Positions 35,337 through 44,548 of a stretch of DNA of 64,000 nucleotides are shown here, piece after piece. The stretch comes from Pseudonocardia sp. TRM90224 (GTDB taxonomy: Bacteria > Actinomycetota > Actinomycetes > Mycobacteriales > Pseudonocardiaceae). The translations under genes and the position numbers were made by a program. Under the pieces are notes generated by a model. That model was not told where the DNA came from, did not search any database, and saw only the letters and a list, made by a program, of their open reading frames with translations. Numbering within the stretch: the first letter of the stretch is position 1; each line of letters opens with the position of its first letter. The stretch covers positions 1 to 64,000 of the forward strand of contig NZ_JAJGSX010000030.1 in assembly GCF_021245725.1 (NCBI RefSeq), written 5' to 3'.

Positions 35337-35391
35337 GAGCCCGGATTCACACGAAACGGAAATGTTGGGCGGTTAGGGTCTCTTCTGCTGA

Positions 35392-35405
35392 GTTGAATGT
35401 TCAAC
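35392..35405. promoter_or_regulatory. Palindrome before the DoxX gene
   Basis: GTTGAA-TG-TTCAAC, 19 bases before the DoxX start and just upstream of its ribosome site. The position suits a repressor site near the promoter start, perhaps for a MarR-type regulator, none of which is encoded in the window. Confidence 0.45.
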
Positions 35406-35423
35406 AACAAGGAGAGAAGACCC

Positions 35424-35867
35424 ATGATCCGCGCGCTCCCCAGCTCCGTTCGCGACATTGCGCTCCTCGTCGCCCGGCTCGTGCTCGGCGTCGTCCTGAT
35501 CGCACACGGCTGGCAGAAGTTCGTCACCAACGGCATCGGCGGCACCAGCCAGGCCTTCGAGGGCATGGGCGTGCCGATGCCGGGCGTCTCGGCGACGTTC
35601 GCGGCCGTCGTCGAGCTGGTCGGTGGCGCGCTGCTGATTGCCGGTGCCGCAACGGCGCTGGTCGGGGTGCTGGTCGTGCTCGACATGGTCGGGGCCGCGG
35701 TGATCGTCCACCTGCCCAACGGCGTGTTCGCGTCGGACGGTGGCTGGGAGCTGGTCGGGGTGATCGCGGCCGGTGCGCTCGCGCTCGCGGCGACCGGGGC
35801 CGGCCGGTTCAGCGTCGACGGCGCGCTCGGCGCCCGGCGCCCCGAGACTGTCGGTGCCGCTCGCTAG
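35424..35867 (+). CDS. DoxX-family membrane protein
   Basis: A 147-aa DoxX protein with four hydrophobic segments. The family signature RLVLGVVLIAHGWQKF follows the first segment, then QAFEGMGVPMPG and VELVGGALLIAGAATALVG. DoxX proteins are quinone-linked or thiosulphate/redox-stress membrane proteins. Start ATG 35424 follows AAGGAGAG. No partner gene beside it; the preceding palindrome suggests its own regulation. Confidence 0.85.
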   Translation: MIRALPSSVRDIALLVARLVLGVVLIAHGWQKFVTNGIGGTSQAFEGMGVPMPGVSATFAAVVELVGGALLIAGAATALVGVLVVLDMVGAAVIVHLPNGVFASDGGWELVGVIAAGALALAATGAGRFSVDGALGARRPETVGAAR

Positions 35868-35899
35868 CGTCCTCCCCGTCGGTTTCGGAGGGGAGTGTC

Positions 35900-37036
35900 A
35901 TGCCGTTCGCGGACGAGCTGGTCGGCAGGGGGACGATCGAGGCGCTCGCGAGCTGCCTGCACGCCGCCGATCCCGGGCGCCGGTGGGACGGGGTGGCGGC
36001 GAGCGCCGCGGCCCTGTCCCCGTTGGCGCTCGGGGCGCGCGTGCGGCTCGCCGCCGACGCCCTGGTGGCCGACTGCGGTGAGGGGTTCGCCGCGGTGGCT
36101 GCCGTCGTCCGGGCGGCGTTGCCCGACCCGTCGTTCACGGGCTGGATGATCTGGCCGGTCACCGAGGCGGTCGCCACCGCGGCGGTGGTGGAGGCTGCGG
36201 CGGACGACGGTCCGGCGTTCGACGACGGCCTCGCACTGCTCGCCGAGCTCACGCCGCGGCTCACGGCCGAGTTCGCGTTGCGCACGTTCCTGAACGCCGA
36301 CCTGGATCGGACGCTCGCCGTCGTCGAGAAGTGGGTGGCGCACCCCGACGAGCACGTGCGCAGGCTCGCGAGCGAGGGCACCCGCACCCGCCTGCCGTGG
36401 GCACGGCAGGTGCCGGAGCTCAACCGGCGGCCCGACGCGACGCTCCCGATCCTGGAGGCGTTGTACGCCGACCCGGCGGAGTACGTGCGACGCTCGGTCG
36501 CCAACCACCTGAACGACCTGAGCAGGCTCGACCCGGCGCTCGCCGTCGCGGTGGCCGACGGGTGGCTGGCCAGGCCGGCGGAGTCGACCCCGCGGGTCGT
36601 CCGCCACGCGATGCGCACCCTGGTCAAGAAGGCCGACCCCGGTGCGCTCGCGCTGCTCGGGTTCCCGCCCGCGCCCGACGTCGCCGTCGGAGCGCCGCAG
36701 CTGGTGGCCGGGGTGGTGGCGCTGGGCGACGAGCTGGAGTTCTCGGTGGAGCTGGTGAACAACGGCGCGGCCGAGGCACGGTTGGTCGTCGACTACGTGG
36801 TGCACTACCGCAAGGCCGCCGGTTCGCTGGCGCCGAAGGTCTTCAAGCTCACGAGCCGGACGCTCGCGCCGGGGGAGCGGGTGGTGCTGGCGAAGCGCCA
36901 CTCGTTCCGGCCGGTGACGACCCGCCGGCACTACCCCGGCGAGCACGCCGTCGAGGTGCAGGTGAACGGGGCGCGGTCGGGCAGGGTGACGTTCGACGTG
37001 GTCGGGATCGAGCCTGCGGGACAGTCGCGGCTATGA
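35900..37036 (+). CDS. HEAT-like-repeat DNA alkylation repair protein (AlkC-like)
   Basis: A 378-aa protein. Residues about 100-260 are HEAT-like repeats of the AlkC/AlkD DNA glycosylase family, with VVEKWVAHPDEHVRRLASEG and YADPAEYVRRSVANHLNDL as clear repeat motifs. Residues about 275-378 form an all-beta domain (FSVELVNNGAAEARLVVDY... RHSFRPVTTRRHYPGEHAVE), consistent with the immunoglobulin-like domain of AlkC. Such enzymes excise N3-alkylated bases. Start ATG 35900 has GGAGGGGA just upstream. Its stop overlaps the convergent HEAT-repeat gene by 6 bases. Confidence 0.68.
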   Translation: MPFADELVGRGTIEALASCLHAADPGRRWDGVAASAAALSPLALGARVRLAADALVADCGEGFAAVAAVVRAALPDPSFTGWMIWPVTEAVATAAVVEAAADDGPAFDDGLALLAELTPRLTAEFALRTFLNADLDRTLAVVEKWVAHPDEHVRRLASEGTRTRLPWARQVPELNRRPDATLPILEALYADPAEYVRRSVANHLNDLSRLDPALAVAVADGWLARPAESTPRVVRHAMRTLVKKADPGALALLGFPPAPDVAVGAPQLVAGVVALGDELEFSVELVNNGAAEARLVVDYVVHYRKAAGSLAPKVFKLTSRTLAPGERVVLAKRHSFRPVTTRRHYPGEHAVEVQVNGARSGRVTFDVVGIEPAGQSRL

Positions 37037-39040
37037 CGCCGTCGGGTTGAGGACGGCGGCGCACGCCGCCAGCAGCGCGAGGTCGTCGACGATCGAGTTC
37101 TGCACGCGTTGTCGCCGGCCCAGTTCCGCCCGCATCAGCGGCGCCGCGTCGGCAGCGGCAGCATCCATCTCGGCACCCATCTCGGCAAGGCATCGCGCGA
37201 CGTGCAGCCGGGTGTACTTGTTCTCCGCCCACACCGCGGTCAGCGTGGAGATCTCGGTCCGGCCGGCGGTCCGCCACAGCGCCTGCGCCGCACCCGCACG
37301 TGTCCACGGGCTTTCGGCGCGCAGCAGCTCGTGCAGCTTCGGCACCGCGTCGGCGGCCACCGGGCCGAGTTCGGCCAAGGCCTCCGCAGCCCGTGGCACG
37401 TCGTAGACGCCGCCGTCCAGGTGCGCCGTCAGAACAGGCAGCGCCGAGGTCGGATCACCGGTGATGCGCCACAGTCCGAGTGCGGCGGCGATCTCGACCT
37501 TCGGCTCGCCGTGCTGGAGCAGGTGACGGACGGTCGGGATCGTCTCGGCCGCGGCAGGGCCGATCAGCCCCAGCGTCGTCACCACCTGCTCCGTCAGCGA
37601 CGGGGGCTGCCCCAGCAGCTCCCGCAGCTCGGGGATCGCGTCGGCGGCGGCCGGGCCGAGCCGGCCGAGCGCCCCGACCAGCTCCGACCAGCTCCGGTCG
37701 ACATCGGCGATACGGTTCCCGCCGGGGCGCAGGCGCTCTCGGATCAGCGGCACGAGGTCCGCGGCAGCCGACCCGAGTTTCCCGACCGCCGCGTGGACAC
37801 CGCTCGGGATGCGCGGGCGTTCCAGCGCCCACCGGATCGCCGGAAGCGCTCGCCGATCACCGAGCCTCGCCAGCGCGCGTGGCAACGGGCCGATGGTCGA
37901 CGACCCGTCCTGGAAGGAGAGGACCCACGGTGGCAGGCCCTCGCGCTGCGGGTGCATCCCGTCCTGCGGCGCGGCATCCAGGGCCCGCGCGAGCGCATCC
38001 GCCGCGGGCGCTGCCAGCGCGTCGAGCGGTGCCAACGCTTCGGCTGCGACAGCGGGTACGCGCGGGTGCGGGTCCGCGAGCCGGTCGCCGATCAGCCGAA
38101 CCAGGTCGCCGTAGTCGCCACGCCATCCTTTGATGAGGTACGACGCCGGTCCGATCGCGTCGTAGCGGGCCTCCCAGGCCGGCTCCCCGATCAGGTGAGT
38201 CAGCAGGGCGATCCGCTCCTCGACGCGGTCGTCGAGGGCCCTGCTGAAGTCTCTGACCAGCTGAGCCGGGTCCGGGGTGGCGCGACCGGCCGCGTCCAGC
38301 TCCGCCTGCTCCCGGAGCTGACCGATCAGAGTATTCGTGGCCGGTCGTGCCGGTTCGCGGGGCGGCGCGGGGGCGGCATAGAGCTCACGCAGCAGCCGAA
38401 CGGCCATCGGCACGACCTCGGTGGTGGGTGAACCCGCCGCGAGTTCGGTGAGTACAGCGAACCGCAGCTCCGGGTCGGGGCAGGTCGTCAACAGCTCGCC
38501 GAGCCAGGCCTCGGCACCCCCCAACCGGCCCACAGCCGCGACGATCGCGATGCGGGCCTGGCGGTCGGTCTCATCGGGGAACCGTGCCCGCAGCGCTGCG
38601 CTCGCCCGGGAACCACATACCCGCAGCGCCTTCGGTGCCGCGCGCCGGACCTCCGGATCGTCGTCGGCCAGCAGGTCGAGGAAGTCGGGGTACCGCTCGA
38701 CGATCACCGGTCGTGCCGGGTCCTGCCAACCGCTGCCGGGCTCACCCATTTCGAGCTCATCGATGAAGGGCGCGCCGATGCTGGCCAGGAGCTCGACGAT
38801 CGGACCTCGACCGGGCAGCGCCGGGCTCGTTGCGGCTTCCAGCAGGAACGGGATCGCGGCGAGCGTGCATTCGTACACATCGCCCTGGTGGTGCACGGAA
38901 CCGTAGAAGCCGTCGAGCGCCATCTCCCGGTCGTCGGGATCGGCGCTGACGAGCTGCCGCACCAGGTCGGGAACCTCGTCGGCGGGGCCGTACGCGTGCG
39001 TCATCGACGCCCAGTCGATCTCGTCGAGGCCGGCGAACAC
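37031..39040 (-). CDS. HEAT-repeat protein
   Basis: A 669-aa protein built mostly of HEAT repeats: repeated A-A-x-A-L-x-x-L-G-P-A-A-A-D-A-I/V-P units every 38-42 residues in residues about 330-620 (for example LGPAAADAIPELRELL, IGPAAAETIPTVRHLL, LGPVAADAVPKLHELL). The N-terminus (MFAGLDEIDWASMTHAYGPA) is typical of a Streptomyces family of similar length. Probably a protein-binding scaffold; no enzymatic motif. ATG 39040 gives the usual start. Confidence 0.75.
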   Translation of the reverse strand: MFAGLDEIDWASMTHAYGPADEVPDLVRQLVSADPDDREMALDGFYGSVHHQGDVYECTLAAIPFLLEAATSPALPGRGPIVELLASIGAPFIDELEMGEPGSGWQDPARPVIVERYPDFLDLLADDDPEVRRAAPKALRVCGSRASAALRARFPDETDRQARIAIVAAVGRLGGAEAWLGELLTTCPDPELRFAVLTELAAGSPTTEVVPMAVRLLRELYAAPAPPREPARPATNTLIGQLREQAELDAAGRATPDPAQLVRDFSRALDDRVEERIALLTHLIGEPAWEARYDAIGPASYLIKGWRGDYGDLVRLIGDRLADPHPRVPAVAAEALAPLDALAAPAADALARALDAAPQDGMHPQREGLPPWVLSFQDGSSTIGPLPRALARLGDRRALPAIRWALERPRIPSGVHAAVGKLGSAAADLVPLIRERLRPGGNRIADVDRSWSELVGALGRLGPAAADAIPELRELLGQPPSLTEQVVTTLGLIGPAAAETIPTVRHLLQHGEPKVEIAAALGLWRITGDPTSALPVLTAHLDGGVYDVPRAAEALAELGPVAADAVPKLHELLRAESPWTRAGAAQALWRTAGRTEISTLTAVWAENKYTRLHVARCLAEMGAEMDAAAADAAPLMRAELGRRQRVQNSIVDDLALLAACAAVLNPTAS

Positions 39041-39059
39041 GAACCGGATTCTGCCGGAC

Positions 39060-39929
39060 CTATCCCCGGTGCGTGCTGCGGTACTCGCTCGGGCTGCAGC
39101 CGTGCACCGTGCGGAACTGGCGGGAGAAGTAGAACGGGTCCGGGTAGCCGACCGCGACGGCGACGTCGGCGATGTCGCGCGATGACGTGATGAGCAGCTC
39201 GCGGGCCCGGGCCATCCGCAGCCGCTTGGTGTACTCGACGACGCCGCTGCCGGTGGCGGCGCGGAAGAGCGCGGCGAAGTGGGACGTCGACAGGCCGGCC
39301 GTCCTGGCCAGCTCGCTGACGCTGACCGGCTTGGCGAAGTTGCGGCGCAGGTAGTCGTGCGCCTGGCGGACCGGTTCGGTGCGCCGCAGCCCGCCCCCGA
39401 CGGTGTCGGCGGCGACCTGGGCGAGCAGCGCCCAGCCCGAGCCGGAGGCGGAGATCAGGCTCGGGACGGTCTCGTCGCGCTCCAGGAAGCCGATCGTGTC
39501 GTCGATCGTCGAGACGGCGCGGTAGACGTCGTGCAGCTCGACGACCTGCTCGCGACCGTCGGGAGCGATCACCGACAGCAGCTGCGCAACCTGGGTCCCG
39601 GCGGCATGCAACCACCAGATCGTCCATGGCCGTTTCGGGTCGGCCCAGTAGACGTGCGGCTGGTCCGGCGGCAGGACGAGCGCGTGGTGCGGGTGCACGA
39701 CGCTGCTCCGCCCGCCGGCCTCGCAGTGCCCGATCCCGTCGACGCAGACGATCACCACGACCTCCGGCGTGCCCTCCGGACGGCGTCGACCGTGGTTCGC
39801 CGCGTGGGGGAAGTAGCCGGCGTCGGTGACGAGCAGCGCGGCCGTCGGCGGTCTGCGCAGCGCCGCTGCGACGAGCGGCCGGGGGAGCACGCGCAGCCGC
39901 TGGCCGGGGAAGCCGTCGGGGAGCAGCAC
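39060..39929 (-). CDS. AraC-family regulator of the glycoside operon
   Basis: A 289-aa AraC/XylS regulator. A cupin-like ligand domain (about 30-150: HCEAGGRSSVVHPHHALVLP, then PWTIWWLHAAG) precedes two helix-turn-helix motifs: SVSELARTAGLSTSHFAALF and DIADVAVAVGYPDPFYFSRQ, ending FRTVHGCSPSEYR. It lies divergent, 102 bases from the first gene of the glycoside operon and probably activates it on binding a sugar. The GTG 39929 start is preferred because the longer frame is antisense of the next gene; the ribosome site is weak. Confidence 0.86.
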   Translation of the reverse strand: MLLPDGFPGQRLRVLPRPLVAAALRRPPTAALLVTDAGYFPHAANHGRRRPEGTPEVVVIVCVDGIGHCEAGGRSSVVHPHHALVLPPDQPHVYWADPKRPWTIWWLHAAGTQVAQLLSVIAPDGREQVVELHDVYRAVSTIDDTIGFLERDETVPSLISASGSGWALLAQVAADTVGGGLRRTEPVRQAHDYLRRNFAKPVSVSELARTAGLSTSHFAALFRAATGSGVVEYTKRLRMARARELLITSSRDIADVAVAVGYPDPFYFSRQFRTVHGCSPSEYRSTHRG

Positions 39930-40019
39930 GCCCCCACGGTACGTCGTCGGTGCCCGGAATCCGCGAATCGTCCAGGCAACTCGGTCGATTTGCCCATGGG
40001 GTCGCAGACCTCCCGCTCT

Positions 40020-40025
40020 TAGCGT
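40020..40025 (+). promoter_or_regulatory. Probable -10 of the leaderless glycoside operon transcript
   Basis: TAGCGT (TAnnnT) followed by six bases and ATG 40032. No ribosome site precedes the ATG. No good -35 at 17-18 bases, which suits an AraC-dependent promoter. Confidence 0.45.
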
Positions 40026-40031
40026 CTCCCC

Positions 40032-43000
40032 ATGCACGAGCTGCCGAACCGCCCGGTCGACCAGACCGCCGCCGCGGTGGCCGCATGGCACGAGCCGGTG
40101 ACGATCGACAGCTACCTGCCGGAGCAGCCCGACCGCTACCCCGCCTACCTCGACCGCCGCGTCTACCAGGGCTCGTCGGGGCGGGTGTACCCGCTTCCGT
40201 TCCACGACCGGATCAGCCAGCAGCGCCGGCCCGTCGAGTGGGCGGCGGTGCACCTGGAGAACGAGTGGCTGCGTGTGATGGTGCTGCCCGAGCTGGGCGG
40301 GCGCATCCACGTCGGGCACGACCGCGCGAGCGGCTACGACTTCTTCTACCGCAACCCGGTGATCAAGCCGGCCCTCGTCGGGCTGGCCGGCCCGTGGATC
40401 GCCGGCGGGGTCGAGCTGAACTGGCCGCAGCACCACCGGCCGGCCACGTTCCTGCCCACCGACGTCGAGATCGAGCGCGAACCCGACGGCGCGGTGACGG
40501 TGTGGTGCTCCGACCACGACCCGTTCACGCGCATGAAGGGCATGCACGGTGTGCGGCTGCGGCCCGGGCACGCGACGCTGGAGCTGCGGGTGCGGCTCTA
40601 CAACCGCAGCGAGCTGCCCCAGACGTTCCTGTGGTGGGCGAACGTCGCTGCCCGCGTCGACGAGCACTACCAGTCGTTCTTCCCGCGGGACGTGCGGATG
40701 GTGGCCGACCACGCCCGGCGCGCGGTCACGGCCTTCCCCGCGGCCGACCGGCCCTACTACGGCGTCGACTACCCCGCCCGCGCCGAGCACGGCGGCGACC
40801 GGCTCGACTGGTACCGCAACATCCCCGTGCCGACCTCCTACATGTGCGTCGGCAGCCGGGAGGGCTTCTTCGGCGGGTACGACCACGCCGCACGGGCCGG
40901 GTTCGTGCACGTCGCCGACCGGCAGATCGCCGTCGGGAAGAAGCAGTGGACGTGGGGCACCGCCGCGTTCGGGCACGCGTGGGATGCCAACCTGAGCGAC
41001 GACGGCGCGCACTACGTCGAGCTGATGGCGGGCGTGTTCACCGACAACCAGCCCGACTTCGCACACATCGCGCCCGGTGAGACGAAGGTGTTCTCGCAGG
41101 TCTGGTACCCGATCCAGGAGATCGGGCCGGCGCAGGCCGCCACCGTCGACGCCGCGGTGCGGGTGGACGGTACCGAGCTCGGGGTCGCGGTCACCACGGC
41201 GCGGCCGGGGTGCGTGCTGCGCGTTGTCGACGCCGACGGCACGGCGACCGAGACGACCGTCGACATCGCGCCGGGCCGCCCGTGCCTGCTCACGCTGGCC
41301 ACGGCGCCCGTCGGGCTGCGGGTGTTGCACGACGGTGCCGAGCTGGTGAGCTGGTCGGCCGAGGTGCCCGCCACCAGCACGAAGATCGTGCCCGCGCGCG
41401 AGCCGGCCGCGCCCGCCGACGTCCCGTCGGTCGAGGAGCTGGCGGTGATCGGCGCGCACCTGCAGCAGTACCGCCACGCCACCCGTTGCCCCGAGCCCTA
41501 CTGGCGCGAGGCGCTGCGCCGCGACCCCGGGCACGTGGCCAGCAACGTCGGTCTCGCCGGCCGGGCGTACCGCAGCGGCGACTTCGACGCCGCCGAGACG
41601 CACCTTCGTGCGGCGATCGCCCGCCAGACCGTGCTGAACGCCAACCCGGCCGACACCACCGCGTTCTACCTGCTCGGGCTGGTGCTGGAGCGGACCGGAC
41701 GCGCGGACGAGGCCTACGACGTCCTCGGCAAGGCGTCGTGGACGCGTGAGTGGCGCGCGGCCGCCGGCTACCGGATGGCCCGCATCGACGCAGCCGCCGC
41801 GCGTGACGCCGCCGCTCTCGGCCGGCTCGGCGACGTGCTGCGCACCGAACCGGAGCACCTGCAGGCACGGGCGCTGCGGGTGCTCGTGCTGCGCAGGCTC
41901 GGCCGCGATACCGACGCCGGGGAGCAGCTGCGCGCGACGCTGGCACTGGACCCGCTCGACTGCTGGACCCGCGACCTCGCCGGCCGGCCGGCGTCCGGCG
42001 ACGCCCAGGCGTGCGTCGACGTCGCCATCGAGTACCGCGGTGTCGGCGAGCCCGAGGCCGCGCTGCGCCTGCTCGACCTCGCCGACCAGCGGGAACGCCG
42101 CAGGGTGATCGGGCGGCAGGCGATCGGCCAGACGGCGGCCGGTGCGATGATCGCCTATCACCGCGCTGCGATCACCGGCCGCGCGGCGAACCCGCCGGAC
42201 CCGACCTGGTGCTTCCCCTCGCGGCTCGACGACGTCGCGGCGCTGGCGGCCGCCGATCCGGCCGATCCGGTGGCGGCTGCCCTTCGTGGGCACTGGCTCT
42301 ACGCGGCCGGCCGTCCCGACGACGCCCTCGCGGCCTGGCGGGCGAGCGCCGCCGCCGACCCGTCGGACCCCGTCGTCTGGCGCAACATCGGCCTCGCCGC
42401 GTACAACCACCTCGGCGACGCCGCGGCCGCGCGCGGCGCGTACGACCGGGCGCTCGCCGTCGCCGGTCCGGACGCCCGGCTGGTCGTCGAGAGCGACCGG
42501 CTCGACGCGCGCCGCGGAGTGCGTCCAGAACGGCGACTGGAACGGTTGTTGCAGGTCAGGACACTTGTCGAGACCCGCGACGATGCCACCGTCGCGCTCG
42601 CCGACCTGCTGCTCACCGCCCGGCGGCTCGACGACGCCCGCGCGCTGCTGCTCGGGCGGACGTTCCAGCCGTGGGAGGGCGGCGAGGGAGAGGTGGTGCG
42701 GGTGTGGGACCGGCTGTGCCGACTGTCGCAGGACCCGGACGCCGCGCTCGACCCGCCACGGACGCTCGGCGAGGCACGTCACCCGCTGGCCAGCACCGCG
42801 GCGCTGCACCTGCAGCGCGGTGACCTGCTCGCCGCGGCCGGGGACCACCCCGGCGCCGCGCAGGCATGGGAATTGGCGGCTGCCGAGCAGGGCGATTTCC
42901 TCGGGATGAGCGCGCAGACCCACTCCGAGGCCACCTACTCCTCGGTGCTGGCTCTGCGCCGGCTGGGCCGCGACGCGGACGCGGCAGCGGTGACCGACGC

Positions 43001-43271
43001 GCTCCGCGCGTTCTGCGACGAGCTGGCCGCCACCCCTGCGCGTGTCGACTTCTTCGCCACCTCGCTGCCGTCGATGCTGCTGTTCACCGAGGACCCGGCG
43101 GACGCGCAGGACCGGCGGCTGCTGTTCCTGCGCGCCCAGCTCGACGTGCTCGACGGCGACCACGAACAGGCGCGGGGACGGCTCCGTGCGCTGCTGGAAC
43201 TCGACCCGCACCACGTCCCCGCAATCGATCTCGCAAGCGACCTCGCCCGTGAACCGCTGGAGGTGCAATGA
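40032..43271 (+). CDS. DUF5107 protein with C-terminal TPR region
   Basis: A 1079-aa protein. Residues about 30-360 are DUF5107, a mutarotase-like beta-sandwich, recognised from NPVIKPALVGLAGPWIAGG and VELNWPQHHRPATFLPTDVE. A linker domain follows to about 470, then tetratricopeptide-like repeats to the end (for example GLAGRAYRSGDFDAAETHLR, VLERTGRADEAYDVLGKA). DUF5107-TPR proteins occur in glycan utilisation loci and probably recognise or act on a carbohydrate; enzymatic activity is unproven. No signal peptide, so cytosolic. Start ATG 40032 is leaderless-type. Confidence 0.8.
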   Translation: MHELPNRPVDQTAAAVAAWHEPVTIDSYLPEQPDRYPAYLDRRVYQGSSGRVYPLPFHDRISQQRRPVEWAAVHLENEWLRVMVLPELGGRIHVGHDRASGYDFFYRNPVIKPALVGLAGPWIAGGVELNWPQHHRPATFLPTDVEIEREPDGAVTVWCSDHDPFTRMKGMHGVRLRPGHATLELRVRLYNRSELPQTFLWWANVAARVDEHYQSFFPRDVRMVADHARRAVTAFPAADRPYYGVDYPARAEHGGDRLDWYRNIPVPTSYMCVGSREGFFGGYDHAARAGFVHVADRQIAVGKKQWTWGTAAFGHAWDANLSDDGAHYVELMAGVFTDNQPDFAHIAPGETKVFSQVWYPIQEIGPAQAATVDAAVRVDGTELGVAVTTARPGCVLRVVDADGTATETTVDIAPGRPCLLTLATAPVGLRVLHDGAELVSWSAEVPATSTKIVPAREPAAPADVPSVEELAVIGAHLQQYRHATRCPEPYWREALRRDPGHVASNVGLAGRAYRSGDFDAAETHLRAAIARQTVLNANPADTTAFYLLGLVLERTGRADEAYDVLGKASWTREWRAAAGYRMARIDAAAARDAAALGRLGDVLRTEPEHLQARALRVLVLRRLGRDTDAGEQLRATLALDPLDCWTRDLAGRPASGDAQACVDVAIEYRGVGEPEAALRLLDLADQRERRRVIGRQAIGQTAAGAMIAYHRAAITGRAANPPDPTWCFPSRLDDVAALAAADPADPVAAALRGHWLYAAGRPDDALAAWRASAAADPSDPVVWRNIGLAAYNHLGDAAAARGAYDRALAVAGPDARLVVESDRLDARRGVRPERRLERLLQVRTLVETRDDATVALADLLLTARRLDDARALLLGRTFQPWEGGEGEVVRVWDRLCRLSQDPDAALDPPRTLGEARHPLASTAALHLQRGDLLAAAGDHPGAAQAWELAAAEQGDFLGMSAQTHSEATYSSVLALRRLGRDADAAAVTDALRAFCDELAATPARVDFFATSLPSMLLFTEDPADAQDRRLLFLRAQLDVLDGDHEQARGRLRALLELDPHHVPAIDLASDLAREPLEVQ

Positions 43272-44548
43272 CGCCCGCCCCCGACAAGCTGACGATCACG
43301 CTCTGGGACTTCTCCTGGTACGTCCGAACGGGTCCCGGGGAGCCGTTCGCCGACCTCGACGCCGCGTTCGCGCAGGCCGTCGAACGCGGCTACAACACCG
43401 TGCGGATCTGCGCGATGCCGTTCCTCCTGTTCGGCTCCGGGCTTGATACCTCCGCGCTGCGGCTCGGCCCGCTGGGCGGCGGGTACGGCCAGGGGCTGCG
43501 CTGGTACGACGTGCAGGCCGAGACCACCATCGACGCCCGCGCGCACCTGCTCGCGTTCTTCCGCGCAGCCCGCCGGCACGGAGTCCGGGTGATCGTCTCC
43601 TCGTGGGAGTACCAGCAGAGCTCGGCGTTCGCCGCCACCTCCGACTGGTGGGACGCGCTGCGTGCGGTGCCGCCGGCCGAGCGCCCCGACCGGCTCGCCG
43701 ACGCCCACGCCGACCTGATGGACCTGCTCGTCGCCGAGGACCTCGCCGACGCCGTCGCCTACACCGAGATCCACAACGAGGTGCAGACCGGGCACCTCAC
43801 CGAGGGACAACCGGCCGGCGCCGACCGGGTCGTCGAGCTGGGCCCGTCGCTGGAGAAGGCCGTCGAGCGGTTCCGCGCGCGGCACCCCGGGCGACCGATC
43901 ACCGTCAACTACGGCGGTGTGCCGCACGCCTCGATGCGCGGCATCCCGACCAACATCGACGTGCTCGCCGTGCACCCATACGTCTACGGCGTGCTCGGCG
44001 CGCTGATCGAGGAGTTCGGGCTGCGCCGCCCCGTCGAGGAGTTCCCGCAGGAGGCGGCCTCGGCGATCCTGCGGCCGGGCGCGCCGCCGGCCGCGCAGTG
44101 GACGGTCCCCGCCGAGCACGCCTGGCGGATGCAGGCCACGATCATCCGCCAGGCCGAGGTATATGTGCACGACTGGACCGATGCGGGCGCGTTCGACCGC
44201 TGGCTCTACGACCACTACGGCGAGCACCGCGTCGCGATGGCCGAGAAGCTCACGATGTGGCTGGACGTCGCCGCCGACTGGGCGGCCGCGCACGGCGTCC
44301 CGCTCGTGCTCGGCGAGGGCTGGGTCGGCTACACGCCGCTGCACGGCATGTTCGAGGAAGGGCCCGTCGGGGCCGAGATCTGCCGGTTCGCCGTCCGCGA
44401 GGCGGCGGCGCGGGGGGCGTGGGGCACCGTCGTCTGCTCCAACGCCGCACCCCAGCACCCGATGTGGGACGACATCGCGCTCCAGCAGGAATGCAACTCT
44501 TCGTTCACCGCAGCTGCGCCAACGGCGGCGCACGGGAGGTCGTCATGA
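43268..44548 (+). CDS. Cellulase-like TIM-barrel glycoside hydrolase
   Basis: A 426-aa protein of the sugar-binding cellulase-like family (GH5-like clan A barrel). Likely acid/base Glu171 (TEIHNEVQTG) and nucleophile Glu350 (VLGEGWVGY), at the ends of barrel strands 4 and 7. Other barrel strands: TVRICAMPFLLF, VRVIVSSWEYQQS, ITVNYGGVPHAS, IDVLAVHPYVYG. It lacks a signal peptide, so it acts in the cytosol on imported oligosaccharide or glycoside. ATG overlaps the previous stop (ATGA). Confidence 0.8.
   Translation: MTPAPDKLTITLWDFSWYVRTGPGEPFADLDAAFAQAVERGYNTVRICAMPFLLFGSGLDTSALRLGPLGGGYGQGLRWYDVQAETTIDARAHLLAFFRAARRHGVRVIVSSWEYQQSSAFAATSDWWDALRAVPPAERPDRLADAHADLMDLLVAEDLADAVAYTEIHNEVQTGHLTEGQPAGADRVVELGPSLEKAVERFRARHPGRPITVNYGGVPHASMRGIPTNIDVLAVHPYVYGVLGALIEEFGLRRPVEEFPQEAASAILRPGAPPAAQWTVPAEHAWRMQATIIRQAEVYVHDWTDAGAFDRWLYDHYGEHRVAMAEKLTMWLDVAADWAAAHGVPLVLGEGWVGYTPLHGMFEEGPVGAEICRFAVREAAARGAWGTVVCSNAAPQHPMWDDIALQQECNSSFTAAAPTAAHGRSS

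Noticed and set aside
39060-43268. A single minus-strand open frame of 1402 codons
   Set aside because: Only its last 289 codons (AraC regulator) are real. The rest is antisense of the DUF5107-TPR gene, low-complexity and without family motifs.
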